Shown here: positions 1-6,314 of the stretch, piece after piece | Numbering within the stretch: the stretch's first letter is position 1 | Layout: each line of letters opens with the position of its first letter | Source of the DNA: Gammaproteobacteria bacterium | GTDB taxonomy: Bacteria > Pseudomonadota > Gammaproteobacteria > Chromatiales > Chromatiaceae | DNA length: 7,681 nucleotides | Assembly (NCBI GenBank): GCA_015231665.1 | Contig: JADGBD010000002.1 | Location: 1-7,681, forward strand | Direction: 5' to 3' | Notes under the pieces: generated by a model | Database searches by the model: none | The model's input: the letters and a program-made list of their open reading frames with translations, nothing else | Told to the model about the DNA's origin: nothing | Translations under genes and position numbers: made by a program

Positions 1-37
1 TATAGTTCGCTAACTTAGGCACAGAGGAGAGTTGGAG

Positions 38-412
38 ATGATGAATCTGGTAAGAAATCAACGCGGCATGACCGGCATGGGCTGGCTCATCATCATTGCC
101 CTGATCATCAGTGGCGCCCTGCTGGCGATGAAGATCGGCCCCATCTACATTAGCCACGGCTCCGTGTTGCAGTCCCTCAAGTACACCGCCAATCAGCCGG
201 GAATGGCCAAGGCTACATTGCGCAAGGCGCGTGATGTCATGGCTAAGCAGCTCAACATCAGCAGTGTGTACGGATTCGATATGGAGACCGTGACCCTGGA
301 TCGAACCCGCGAGGGGACTAAGATCATCGTCGATTACGAGGTGCGCGAGCCCATTGTCGGCAACCTCTCCATTGTTGCCTCTTTCTACGAGGTGGCTGAG
401 GCCTCCGAATAG
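38..412 (+). CDS. DUF4845 family single-span membrane protein
   Basis: Small protein of 124 residues with no known biochemical role. It matches the DUF4845 type found between lepB and rnc in Pseudomonas and other Gammaproteobacteria. Seen here: a short basic N-terminus (R6, R9), one hydrophobic segment at about residues 15-31, then a soluble domain of about 90 residues with alternating hydrophobic strands near its end, probably periplasmic. The N-terminus NQRGMTGMGW resembles a type IV prepilin leader (Gly10 then a hydrophobic stretch) but lacks the Glu expected at +5. The ATG at 38 is chosen because AGGAG at 25-29 lies 8 bases upstream. A TTG at 32 and an ATG at 41 are alternatives with poorer spacing. 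The stop codon shares one base with the rnc start, so the two are probably coupled. Family assignment rests on context plus sequence look; function is unknown. Confidence 0.85.
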   Translation: MMNLVRNQRGMTGMGWLIIIALIISGALLAMKIGPIYISHGSVLQSLKYTANQPGMAKATLRKARDVMAKQLNISSVYGFDMETVTLDRTREGTKIIVDYEVREPIVGNLSIVASFYEVAEASE

Positions 413-1086
413 TGCTGGCGCCCCAGGACCAGCTGGCACGCCAGCTGGGCCATGCCTTTGCCGACCCTGAACTGCTGCGCCTGGCTCTGACCCACCGCAG
501 CGCCGGCGGTGAGCACAACGAGCGCCTGGAGTTTCTTGGCGACGCCATCCTCGGTTTTGCCATTGCCGATGCCCTGTACCACCGTTTCCCGCGGGCCGAT
601 GAAGGCCAGCTCAGCCGTTTGCGCGCCAGCCTGGTGCGGCGCGAGACCCTCGCCGAGGTGGCCCAGGATCTGGAACTATCGCGCTATCTGCAGATGGGCG
701 CGGGCGAGTTGGGTGCCGGCGGGCAGAACCGTACCTCGACCCTGGCTGATGCCACCGAGGCCCTGCTCGGTGCCGTCTATCTGGATGCCGGCATGGCGCC
801 GGTACAGGCGCTGATCCAGCGGCTGTTTGCCAGCCGCCTGGAGCAGCTGGACCTGAAGCATGTGGTCAAGGACCCCAAAACCCGCCTGCAGGAATGGTTG
901 CAGGCCCAAGGCAGAGAATTGCCCAGCTATGAGATTCTGGATGTGACCGGTCAGCAGCATGAACAGAGCTTTCGCGTCCTCTGTCAGTTGGATTCGGGCC
1001 AGCAGGCCCAGGGGCAGGGCAGCAGCCGCCGTCGCGCCGAGCAGGCAGCCGCCACCAGCATGCTGGAGCTTCTGGGTGGTCGCTGA
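412..1086 (+). CDS. rnc: Ribonuclease III
   Basis: Double-strand-specific endoribonuclease that processes the rRNA precursor and many structured mRNAs in the cytoplasm. The 224 residues match the family length (226 in E. coli). The catalytic domain spans about residues 5-150 and holds the signature NERLEFLGDA at 36-45. The metal-binding acidic residues are E37, E40, D44, D113 and E116, the last two in the LADATEALLG segment. The double-stranded RNA binding domain covers about 154-222, from DPKTRLQEWLQ to GSSRRRAEQAAA; its usual KK before the AEQ motif is RR here, a conservative change. The start is a GTG whose G is the last base of the preceding TAG stop. The gene overlaps the start of era by 11 bases. 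In E. coli, RNase III cleaves its own leader; whether that applies here cannot be judged because the upstream region is missing. Confidence 0.97.
   Translation: MLAPQDQLARQLGHAFADPELLRLALTHRSAGGEHNERLEFLGDAILGFAIADALYHRFPRADEGQLSRLRASLVRRETLAEVAQDLELSRYLQMGAGELGAGGQNRTSTLADATEALLGAVYLDAGMAPVQALIQRLFASRLEQLDLKHVVKDPKTRLQEWLQAQGRELPSYEILDVTGQQHEQSFRVLCQLDSGQQAQGQGSSRRRAEQAAATSMLELLGGR
1065..1068 (+). promoter_or_regulatory. Ribosome binding site deciding the era start
   Basis: GGAG inside the last codons of rnc, 7 bases before the GTG at 1076. It supports a start within rnc rather than the far-upstream ATG at 959, which would add 39 residues with no counterpart in known Era proteins. Confidence 0.7.
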
Positions 1087-1990
1087 ATCGGTCGGGCAGA
1101 ATCGCTGCGGCTACGTCGCTCTGGTGGGACGGCCCAATGTGGGCAAATCGAGCCTGCTCAATCGGCTCATCGGCCAGAAACTGGCGATCACCTCACACAA
1201 ACCCCAGACCACCCGCCACGCCATTCTTGGCATTCACAGCCTACCCGGCGGTCAGATTCTCTATGTGGATACCCCCGGCATCCACCAGCGAGTGGACAGC
1301 AAGCGCAAGGCCCTGGGCCATTATCTCAACCGCGCCGCCAAGGCGATGCTGGCGGATGTGGATGTCATCGTCTTTCTGGTGGAAGCCCTGCGCTGGACCG
1401 AGGAAGATGCTGAGGTGCTCAAGGCTCTGAGCGAGACCTCGCGGCCGGTGGTGCTGGCGGTAAACAAGATCGATCGGCTGCAGGACAAGGCCCAGCTCTT
1501 GCCCTACCTGCAGCAGACCGCGGCCCGTTTCCCCTTCAAGGAAGTGATCCCCATCTCCGCGATCAAGGGCAGCAATACCGAGCAGCTGGAGTCACTGCTG
1601 CTGGCTCTGCTGCCGGAGTCGGATAATCTCTTTGGTGAAGATGAACTGACCGATCGCAGCGAGCGCTTTTTCGCTGCCGAACTGCTGCGCGAGCAGCTGA
1701 CCCGGCGCTATGCCCAGGAAATCCCCTATGCCCTGACGGTGGAGATCGAATCCTTCGAGGACGAGGGCGATCGTTACCGCATTCATGCCCTGGTTTGGGT
1801 CGAGCGCGAGGGCCAGCGCAAGATTCTCCTCGGCCACCGCGGCGAGGCGATGAAGCAGGCCGCTACCGAGGCGCGCAAGGAGATGATGGCCTTTTTCCAG
1901 AAGCGGGTGCATCTGCAGGTGTGGATCAAGGTCAAGGACAGCTGGGCCGGTGACGAGGCTGCCCTGGCACGCCTCGGCTATGGCGATTGA
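1076..1990 (+). CDS. era: GTPase Era, 30S ribosome assembly factor
   Basis: Essential GTPase that binds the 3' end of 16S rRNA and assists 30S maturation at the inner face of the membrane. With a start at GTG 1076 it has 304 residues (301 in E. coli). Motifs in order: G1 GRPNVGKS at 18-25, switch I with QTTRH at 44-48, G3 DTPG at 65-68, G4 NKID at 130-133, and G5 SAIKG at 161-165. The C-terminal KH domain carries its GxxG loop as GHRG (in ILLGHRGEAM) and ends with a conserved HLQVWIKVKDSWAGDE...LGYGD tail. The reading frame stays open further upstream to an ATG at 959, but that extension is low-complexity out-of-frame rnc sequence. GTG 1076 gives an N-terminus of normal length and has GGAG at 1065-1068, 7 bases upstream. 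Overlap with rnc implies coupled translation, as known for rnc-era in E. coli. Confidence 0.96.
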   Translation: MVAESVGQNRCGYVALVGRPNVGKSSLLNRLIGQKLAITSHKPQTTRHAILGIHSLPGGQILYVDTPGIHQRVDSKRKALGHYLNRAAKAMLADVDVIVFLVEALRWTEEDAEVLKALSETSRPVVLAVNKIDRLQDKAQLLPYLQQTAARFPFKEVIPISAIKGSNTEQLESLLLALLPESDNLFGEDELTDRSERFFAAELLREQLTRRYAQEIPYALTVEIESFEDEGDRYRIHALVWVEREGQRKILLGHRGEAMKQAATEARKEMMAFFQKRVHLQVWIKVKDSWAGDEAALARLGYGD

Positions 1991-2048
1991 TCCGGTCATG
2001 GGCAGCCTGTCCGCGCGCTGAAGGCAGGCGAGGCTGCCGATTTTTCCC

Positions 2049-2750
2049 GTGTCTCTTGAGCCTGCTTTTGTTCTCTCCCGTCGGCCCTATTCCAACAGCA
2101 GTCTGCTGATTGAGCTGTTTGCCGTCCACAGCGGCCGTTTGGCGGTGATAGCCCGAGGTGCACGGGCTCAAGCCGGCAAGCGCGGCGGCCATTTGCAGCC
2201 CTTTGTGCCCCTGGAGGTGGCCTGGAACGGCCGCGGTGAGGTCAAGACCCTGACCCAGGCCGAGGCCACCGCCCTGCCGCTGCTGCAACAGGGCGAGGTG
2301 CTGTTTTACGGCTACTATCTCAATGAATTATTGCTGCGTCTGCTGCCGCGCCATGATCCCAGCGCCGAGTTGTTTGTGCTCTACGCCAATAGCCTGGCCG
2401 GCCTGAGCCGCGAGGGCGGCAGCGAGGCCCTGTTGCGCCGCTTCGAGGTGGACCTGCTTGAACTGCTGGGTTACGCCCTCAATCTGCATCTGACCGAGGC
2501 CGGTGAACCGGTGCAAGCCGGTTTGCGCTACCATTACCGGCTTGAGCAGGGCGCCAGCCTGGCACCCGCAGCCAGCGCAGAATCCCTGCCCGGTGAGGCA
2601 CTTTTAGCATTGGCTGGGAAACTTCCCTGGGACTCGACCCTTCTAACCTCTGCACGGGTGTTGATGCGGCGAGTCATGCGTCACTATTTAGGCGAGCGGC
2701 CATTGCAAAGCCGCGAGCTGTTCCGAGCAATCTACAAGAGGAAAGACTGA
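2049..2750 (+). CDS. recO: DNA repair protein RecO
   Basis: Recombination mediator that works with RecR (RecFOR pathway) to load RecA on SSB-coated single-stranded DNA and to anneal strands. The 233 residues are close to the E. coli length (242). The N-terminal OB-fold covers about residues 1-80: [15 protein letters not shown], then ARGAR and LQPF, ending with GRGEVKTL. A helical domain follows with the conserved [28 protein letters not shown] and [11 protein letters not shown] segments, and the C-terminus has [14 protein letters not shown]. There is no cysteine at all, so the zinc finger found in some other RecO proteins is absent, as in E. coli. The GTG start has no well-placed Shine-Dalgarno (GGCGAGG at 2027-2033 is 15 bases away), so the exact start is less sure; the family N-terminus fits it. 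The stop overlaps the pdxJ start by one base. Confidence 0.95.
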   Translation: MSLEPAFVLSRRPYSNSSLLIELFAVHSGRLAVIARGARAQAGKRGGHLQPFVPLEVAWNGRGEVKTLTQAEATALPLLQQGEVLFYGYYLNELLLRLLPRHDPSAELFVLYANSLAGLSREGGSEALLRRFEVDLLELLGYALNLHLTEAGEPVQAGLRYHYRLEQGASLAPAASAESLPGEALLALAGKLPWDSTLLTSARVLMRRVMRHYLGERPLQSRELFRAIYKRKD

Positions 2751-3499
2751 TGGCCGAGCACGAGCCCATCCTGCTGGGGGTGAACATCGATCACGTGGCC
2801 ACCCTGCGCCAGGCCCGCGGCACCCGCTATCCCGAGCCCCTGCAGGCGGCGCTGCTGGCAGAGCAGGCCGGGGCCGATGCGATCACCCTGCATCTGCGTG
2901 AGGACCGTCGTCATATTCAGGAACGGGATGTGGCCATGCTCAGTGACATGCTGCAGACGCGGATGAACCTGGAAATGGCCGCCACCGCAGAGATGCTGGA
3001 GATTGCCCGCCGCTATCGGCCTGAGGATTGCTGTTTGGTGCCGGAAAAACGCGCCGAGCTGACCACCGAGGGTGGCCTGGATGTGGTCGGCAACCTGGCC
3101 CACCTGCAGAGTTATTGCGCCGCACTGGCTGATGCCGGGGTGCGGGTGTCGCTGTTCATCGACGCCGACCCGCGCCAGCTGGATGCCGCCCTGGCCTGTG
3201 CCGCGCCGGTGGTTGAGATCCACACCGGCCGCTATGCCGATGCCCAGACCCGGGATCAGCGCGAGGAAGAGTTTCAACGCATCCGCGAGGCGGTGGACTA
3301 CGGCCGCTCTCTGGGTCTGCAGGTCAATGCCGGGCACGGTCTGGATTATCACAACGTCGCCCGGGTGGCGGCGATTGCCGGTCTGCGCGAGCTGAACATC
3401 GGCCACGCGATCATGGCCAGGGCCCTGTTCACTGGTCTGGAAGCGGCGGTACGGGAAATGAAGCGGCTGATGCGCGAGGCGGCTGGATTAATTATCTGA
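2750..3499 (+). CDS. pdxJ: Pyridoxine 5'-phosphate synthase
   Basis: Last step of the DXP-dependent vitamin B6 pathway: condenses 1-deoxy-D-xylulose 5-phosphate with 3-amino-2-oxopropyl phosphate (from PdxA) to pyridoxine 5'-phosphate in the cytoplasm. 249 residues form one TIM barrel (243 in E. coli). The N-terminal [16 protein letters not shown] is at residues 10-25. The catalytic residues known from E. coli have counterparts: H48 in [10 protein letters not shown]75 in RMNLEM, and H196 in [18 protein letters not shown] (94-101), TTEGGLDV (105-112), SLFIDAD (134-140), EIHTG (156-160) and ELNIGHAI are also intact. ATG 2750 overlaps the recO stop (TGATG) and has AGAGGA ending 7 bases upstream, so recO and pdxJ are probably coupled. 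In many Gammaproteobacteria acpS follows; here it does not. Confidence 0.97.
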   Translation: MAEHEPILLGVNIDHVATLRQARGTRYPEPLQAALLAEQAGADAITLHLREDRRHIQERDVAMLSDMLQTRMNLEMAATAEMLEIARRYRPEDCCLVPEKRAELTTEGGLDVVGNLAHLQSYCAALADAGVRVSLFIDADPRQLDAALACAAPVVEIHTGRYADAQTRDQREEEFQRIREAVDYGRSLGLQVNAGHGLDYHNVARVAAIAGLRELNIGHAIMARALFTGLEAAVREMKRLMREAAGLII

Positions 3500-3542
3500 A
3501 TTCACGGCTCTGCTTTTACTGGCGGCGCCGAGTGCGTTAGTC

Positions 3543-3564
3543 TATAATAATTCGCTAATATAGT
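3543..3564 (+). promoter_or_regulatory. Candidate promoter for the Met-rich protein gene
   Basis: A perfect -10 hexamer TATAAT lies at 3543-3548 in an AT-rich patch, 32 bases before the ATG at 3580. A second -10-like hexamer, TATAGT, lies at 3559-3564 with TTAGTC 16 bases before it. No good -35 element stands 16-18 bases before the first hexamer (TTTACT at 3515-3520 is 22 away). The site suggests the gene can be transcribed apart from the pdxJ operon, but the start point is unresolved. Confidence 0.45.
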
Positions 3565-3579
3565 TGCCGGAGAAGCTTG

Positions 3580-4080
3580 ATGTCAGAGCAGCAGCAAGAT
3601 GGTGAGCACGCCCAGGTTGAGCGGCGCAAGCAGGACTTTGTCTCGTCCCAGTCCTTCGATCGACTGTCCGCCGCCTTTGAAAACAGCGCCCGACGCTGGG
3701 AGCTGATTGTCTATCCCTCTCTGTTTGCCTTCATCCTGCTGGCCGGCTACGGCTTCTATCTGGTCTATAGCCTGGCCAAGGACGTGCATTACCTGGCCAT
3801 CAGCGTGGATACCAACATGACCCTGCTGGCGGGCAACATGCAGTCGGTGTCGGAGAACATGGGCCAGTTGACGCGCAACGTCAAGGAGATGAACCAAAGC
3901 ATGGTCTCCATCGACCGCAGCGTCGGCAACCTCGACCCCATGCTCAACAACATGCGCCAGATGGGCCGTTCCATGGAATCCATGTCCTGGGCCACCAACA
4001 ACATGCGCAACGACATGTCGATCATGAATCAGAACGTCAGTCGGCCCATGTCCTTCATGAACAACGTCATGCCCTGGTAG
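3580..4080 (+). CDS. Membrane-anchored Met/Asn-rich coiled-coil protein, function unknown
   Basis: I do not recognise a named family. The product has 166 residues. Residues 1-39 are polar and basic (R15, R16, K17, R38, R39). One transmembrane helix lies at about 41-66. By the positive-inside rule the N-terminus is cytoplasmic and the remaining 100 residues are periplasmic. That C-terminal part is predicted coiled coil with a core rich in methionine: 16 of the last 87 residues are Met. The dipeptide Asn-Met recurs exactly every seven residues at 79-80, 86-87 and 93-94, with Asn-Val at 100-101. Later come NNM at 123-125 and 140-142, and the end PMSFMNNVMPW. There are no cysteines and few charges in the last 30 residues. 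ATG 3580 has GGAG at 3569-3572, 7 bases upstream; TTG 3577 is a less likely start. Metal binding, envelope scaffolding, or partnership with the downstream TolC are possible but unproven. Confidence 0.85.
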   Translation: MSEQQQDGEHAQVERRKQDFVSSQSFDRLSAAFENSARRWELIVYPSLFAFILLAGYGFYLVYSLAKDVHYLAISVDTNMTLLAGNMQSVSENMGQLTRNVKEMNQSMVSIDRSVGNLDPMLNNMRQMGRSMESMSWATNNMRNDMSIMNQNVSRPMSFMNNVMPW

Positions 4081-4138
4081 GCCGAGGGCCTAGCTGACTT
4101 GGGCGCTGCAAAAGCACAATTTTCTGCCAGCCATTTCC

Positions 4139-4147
4139 TGCTAGAAT
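4139..4147 (+). promoter_or_regulatory. Extended -10 promoter of the tolC-like gene
   Basis: TGCTAGAAT is an extended -10 element (TGn followed by TAGAAT, one mismatch to TATAAT). The -35 region is weak (TTTTCT at 4120-4125, 16 bases before the hexamer), as is common for extended -10 promoters. Transcription would begin near 4154, giving a leader of about 50 bases before the ATG at 4206. Confidence 0.5.
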
Positions 4148-4169
4148 GCCCCGATTCAAGAGATAACTG

Positions 4170-4186
4170 ATCCCCACACTGGGGAT
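4170..4186 (+). promoter_or_regulatory. Leader hairpin before the tolC-like gene
   Basis: Perfect 7-base inverted repeat ATCCCCA / TGGGGAT around a CAC loop. It ends 8 bases before the Shine-Dalgarno AGGG (4195-4198). No U-run follows, so it is not a standard intrinsic terminator. It could stabilise the mRNA, or be an operator at DNA level. Role inferred only. Confidence 0.45.
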
Positions 4187-4205
4187 TTCAGAATAGGGCC
4201 CGAAG

Positions 4206-5495
4206 ATGAAAAAACTCATCCCATTGCTTTTGTTGCTGCCCCTGGGTGTAGGCCAGGCGGCGGATTTGATCCAGCTGTACGAGCAGGCCCTAGACAGCGA
4301 TCCGGTGCTGCGCGGTGCCCGATCCACTCGTGAATCGGCCCAGGAGTTGCGTCCCCAGGCCCTGGCCCCCTTGCTTCCCCAGGTCGATCTGGCGGCGAGC
4401 GTGGATCGCATAAACATGGATGATCGGGACAATGGCACGGTCAAAGGCGCCGATCTGAGGCTGCGGCAACCGATCTTGCGGTTTGATCAATGGATTCGTC
4501 TGGATCAATCGAAAGACGTCATTGAGCAAGCGGGAGCGCAGTACAGTCAGGAGGAAATCAACCTGATTGTGCGGGTTGCCCAGACCTACTTCGGCATTCT
4601 CGCCGCCGAGGATAATCTCAGTTTCAGTCAGGCGGAAATGCGTGCCATCAGCCGCCAGTTGGATCAGGCCAAGCAGCGGTTTGATGTGGGCCTGATCGCG
4701 ATCACCGACGTGCATGAGGTGCAGGCCGCCTATGACCAGGCCCGCGCCAATGTGATTGTCGCCACCAACGATCTGGACAGCGCCTGGGAAGCCCTGCGCG
4801 AGATCGTTGCCAATCTGGAAGAACGCAAGTTGCTGGGTCTGCGCAGCAAGATTCCCATGAGCAAGCCCAATCCCGCTAACATCGAGGAATGGATCAATCT
4901 GGCGATGGAGCGCAGCCCCCAGGTGCTGGCGGCCAACAGCGGCCTGAGCGCATCGCGCAAGCAGATAGAGCTGGAGCGCAGCGGCCATCTGCCCAGCCTG
5001 GATCTGGTAGCCGGCTCCAGCATCAACAGTTCCACCAGCCCCTTCATTGGCAACGATAACGACACAAACAGCATCGGTCTGCAGCTGAGCCTGCCGCTCT
5101 ATGCCGGTGGTAGCGTCTCATCGCGCACCCGCCAGGCGCGGCATGACTTTGTCACCGCCAGCGAGGGGCTCGAACAGGCGCGGCGTGCGGTGCGGCGGGA
5201 TGTGAGCGACTACTACCGTGGCGTGCTCTCCAGCATAAGCAAGGTGGCGGCGCTGGAGTCCGCTATCCGCTCGGCCCAGAGTGCCCTGGAGGCGACCCAG
5301 GCCGGCTTCGATGTGGGCACCCGAACCATGGTCGATGTCCTCACCGTGCAGCGCAATCTGTTCAAGGCGCGGGCGGACTATTCCAACGCCCGCTATCAAT
5401 ACATCCTCAACGGACTGGGTCTGAAAGCCACGGCGGGGATCATCAGCATCGATGACCTGCGCCTGGTGAATGGTCTGCTCCAAGGTCGCTCTTGA
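4206..5495 (+). CDS. tolC: TolC-family outer membrane channel protein
   Basis: Trimeric outer-membrane exit duct for type I secretion and tripartite efflux. The 429-residue precursor begins with a Sec signal peptide (MKK, a Leu-rich core, GQA) probably cut after A18, leaving ADLIQLYEQAL, like the mature start of E. coli TolC. The family's two structural repeats are visible: FDVGLIAITDV at 159-169 and FDVGTRTMVDV at 368-378, the latter followed by NARYQYILNGLGLKATAG. The mature part, about 411 residues, lacks the roughly 40-residue C-terminal tail of E. coli TolC. At the periplasmic gate, counterparts of E. coli R367 and D371 are kept (R373, D377), but Y362 is F368 and D374 is T380. No inner-membrane pump or adaptor gene is adjacent, as for E. 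coli tolC. The start has AGGG 7 bases upstream. Family is certain; one-to-one orthology with tolC is likely, not proven. Confidence 0.92.
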   Translation: MKKLIPLLLLLPLGVGQAADLIQLYEQALDSDPVLRGARSTRESAQELRPQALAPLLPQVDLAASVDRINMDDRDNGTVKGADLRLRQPILRFDQWIRLDQSKDVIEQAGAQYSQEEINLIVRVAQTYFGILAAEDNLSFSQAEMRAISRQLDQAKQRFDVGLIAITDVHEVQAAYDQARANVIVATNDLDSAWEALREIVANLEERKLLGLRSKIPMSKPNPANIEEWINLAMERSPQVLAANSGLSASRKQIELERSGHLPSLDLVAGSSINSSTSPFIGNDNDTNSIGLQLSLPLYAGGSVSSRTRQARHDFVTASEGLEQARRAVRRDVSDYYRGVLSSISKVAALESAIRSAQSALEATQAGFDVGTRTMVDVLTVQRNLFKARADYSNARYQYILNGLGLKATAGIISIDDLRLVNGLLQGRS

Positions 5496-5503
5496 GAAAA
5501 AGA

Positions 5504-5531
5504 TTGAAATTCTGCCGGTTATCCGGATAAT
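5504..5531 (+). promoter_or_regulatory. Sigma70-type promoter of the rpsF operon
   Basis: TTGAAA (5504-5509) and GATAAT (5526-5531) are separated by 16 bases, each with one mismatch to consensus. Transcription would start near 5538, leaving about 60 bases of leader before rpsF. The -10 element overlaps a 12-base palindrome. Confidence 0.65.
5519..5530 (+). repeat. 12-base palindrome over the rpsF -10 element
   Basis: TTATCCGGATAA is a perfect palindrome covering most of the -10 hexamer and the end of the spacer. It could be an operator for a dimeric regulator. A chance palindrome is also plausible at this length. Confidence 0.5.
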
Positions 5532-5550
5532 CCCGCCCCTTTACAACCTT

Positions 5551-5575
5551 GCCTCACCGCTGCGCGGCGGGAGGC
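5551..5575 (+). promoter_or_regulatory. rpsF leader hairpin, candidate S6:S18 autoregulatory element
   Basis: GCCTC (5551-5555) and CCGC (5557-5560) pair with GCGG (5567-5570) and GAGGC (5571-5575): nine base pairs with a single bulged A at 5556 and a six-base loop. An alternative register pairs CCGC with GCGG at 5564-5567. The S6:S18 protein complex is known to bind an imperfect hairpin with a conserved CCG in the rpsF leader of many bacteria; an ACCG is present at 5556-5559. No U-run follows, which argues against a terminator for the gene upstream. Position and structure are seen; assignment to the S6:S18 motif is inference. Confidence 0.5.
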
Positions 5576-5596
5576 TATTAGCCATAAGGTGTCACA

Positions 5597-5998
5597 ATGC
5601 GTCATTATGAAGTCGTGTTCATGGTCCATCCGGACCAGAGTGAGCAAGTTCCCGGCATGGTCGAGCGCTACCGCTCCACCATCGAAGCCAGGGGTGGCAA
5701 GATCCACCGTCTCGAAGACTGGGGTCGTCGTCAGCTGGCCTATCCCATCAACAAGGTGCACAAGGCACATTACGTGCTGATGAACATCGAGTGTGACAAT
5801 GAAGTGCTGGCCGAACTGGACAGCGCCTTCCGCTTCAACGATGCGGTAATCCGCAATCTGGTGCTGAGCCGCAAGGGTCCGGTCACCGCGCCTTCGCTGC
5901 TGGTCAAGGGTGATGAGCGTGATGCGCCTCGCTCGGCCTCGCGCGACACCGATGAGGATGTCGGCGATGATGCGGACGATGAGTCCGAAGAAGACTAA
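5597..5998 (+). CDS. rpsF: 30S ribosomal protein S6
   Basis: Small-subunit protein that binds 16S rRNA as a complex with S18 in the platform. 133 residues, similar to E. coli. The start [21 protein letters not shown], then [24 protein letters not shown] and [13 protein letters not shown], are the conserved body of S6 (residues 1-96). The C-terminal tail is a variable, strongly acidic stretch: 12 of the last 17 residues are Asp or Glu, ending ESEED. In E. coli, RimK adds glutamates to the S6 C-terminus; whether that happens here is unknown, and the last residue is Asp. AAGG at 5586-5589 is 7 bases before the ATG. It is the first gene of the ribosomal operon and probably the target of feedback through the leader hairpin. 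There is no priB between it and rpsR. Confidence 0.97.
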   Translation: MRHYEVVFMVHPDQSEQVPGMVERYRSTIEARGGKIHRLEDWGRRQLAYPINKVHKAHYVLMNIECDNEVLAELDSAFRFNDAVIRNLVLSRKGPVTAPSLLVKGDERDAPRSASRDTDEDVGDDADDESEED

Positions 5999-6033
5999 CA
6001 GCCAGCCATCCATCGTTTTCGGAGACAACAATC

Positions 6034-6258
6034 ATGTCACGTCAGTTTCGTCGTAAAAAGTATTGCCGTTTCACCGCCGAGGGCATCACTGAGATCGATT
6101 ACAAGGATCTCAACCTGCTCAAGGCCTACGTCAGTGAGAGCGGCAAGATAGTCCCCAGTCGCATCACCGGCACCACCGCCAAGTATCAGCGTCAGTTGGC
6201 CAGCGCCATCAAGCACGCCCGTTACCTGGCCCTGCTGCCCTATACCGATCAGCATTGA
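6034..6258 (+). CDS. rpsR: 30S ribosomal protein S18
   Basis: Partner of S6 in the 30S platform. The 74-residue product is almost colinear with E. coli S18 (75): the basic start [17 protein letters not shown], then [18 protein letters not shown], the invariant [34 protein letters not shown] and a short end. The single cysteine C11 is kept. GGAGA at 6021-6025 is 8 bases before the ATG. The 35-base gap from rpsF and the shared complex mean the two are co-expressed. Confidence 0.98.
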   Translation: MSRQFRRKKYCRFTAEGITEIDYKDLNLLKAYVSESGKIVPSRITGTTAKYQRQLASAIKHARYLALLPYTDQH

Positions 6259-6314
6259 GGTCCGTTGAGACCCGTTGCCTGCCTTGGGATTAGGCTGCCC
6301 GAAGTGAAGTGGTC

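Noticed and set aside
1..13. TATAGT and TTCGCTAA resembling the promoter region near 3551
   Set aside because: The shared 8-mer TTCGCTAA is short and the window edge hides any -35; the DUF4845 gene is expected to be co-transcribed with lepB upstream.
959..1075. N-terminal extension of era from ATG 959
   Set aside because: The extra 39 residues are an out-of-frame reading of rnc and would make Era far longer than its family; GTG 1076 has a good ribosome binding site.
1980..2021. 13-codon ORF between era and recO starting ATG 1980
   Set aside because: Too short, no ribosome binding site support, overlaps the end of era; no sign of a leader peptide function.
2732..3406. Long open frame on the minus strand across pdxJ (224 codons)
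   Set aside because: It lies entirely opposite a well-conserved gene, has a repetitive Gln/His/Gly-rich composition typical of antisense frames in GC-rich DNA, and matches no family I know.
4081..4125. Possible terminator after the Met-rich protein gene
   Set aside because: Only a weak stem with several G-U pairs can be drawn and no U-run follows it directly.
4290..4988. Minus-strand open frame of 232 codons inside tolC
   Set aside because: Antisense shadow of the TolC reading frame; composition is low-complexity and there is no independent support.
5551..5580. Leader hairpin read as an intrinsic terminator of tolC
   Set aside because: The stem is followed by TATTA rather than a U-run, and the rpsF promoter lies upstream of it, so it would sit inside the rpsF transcript.
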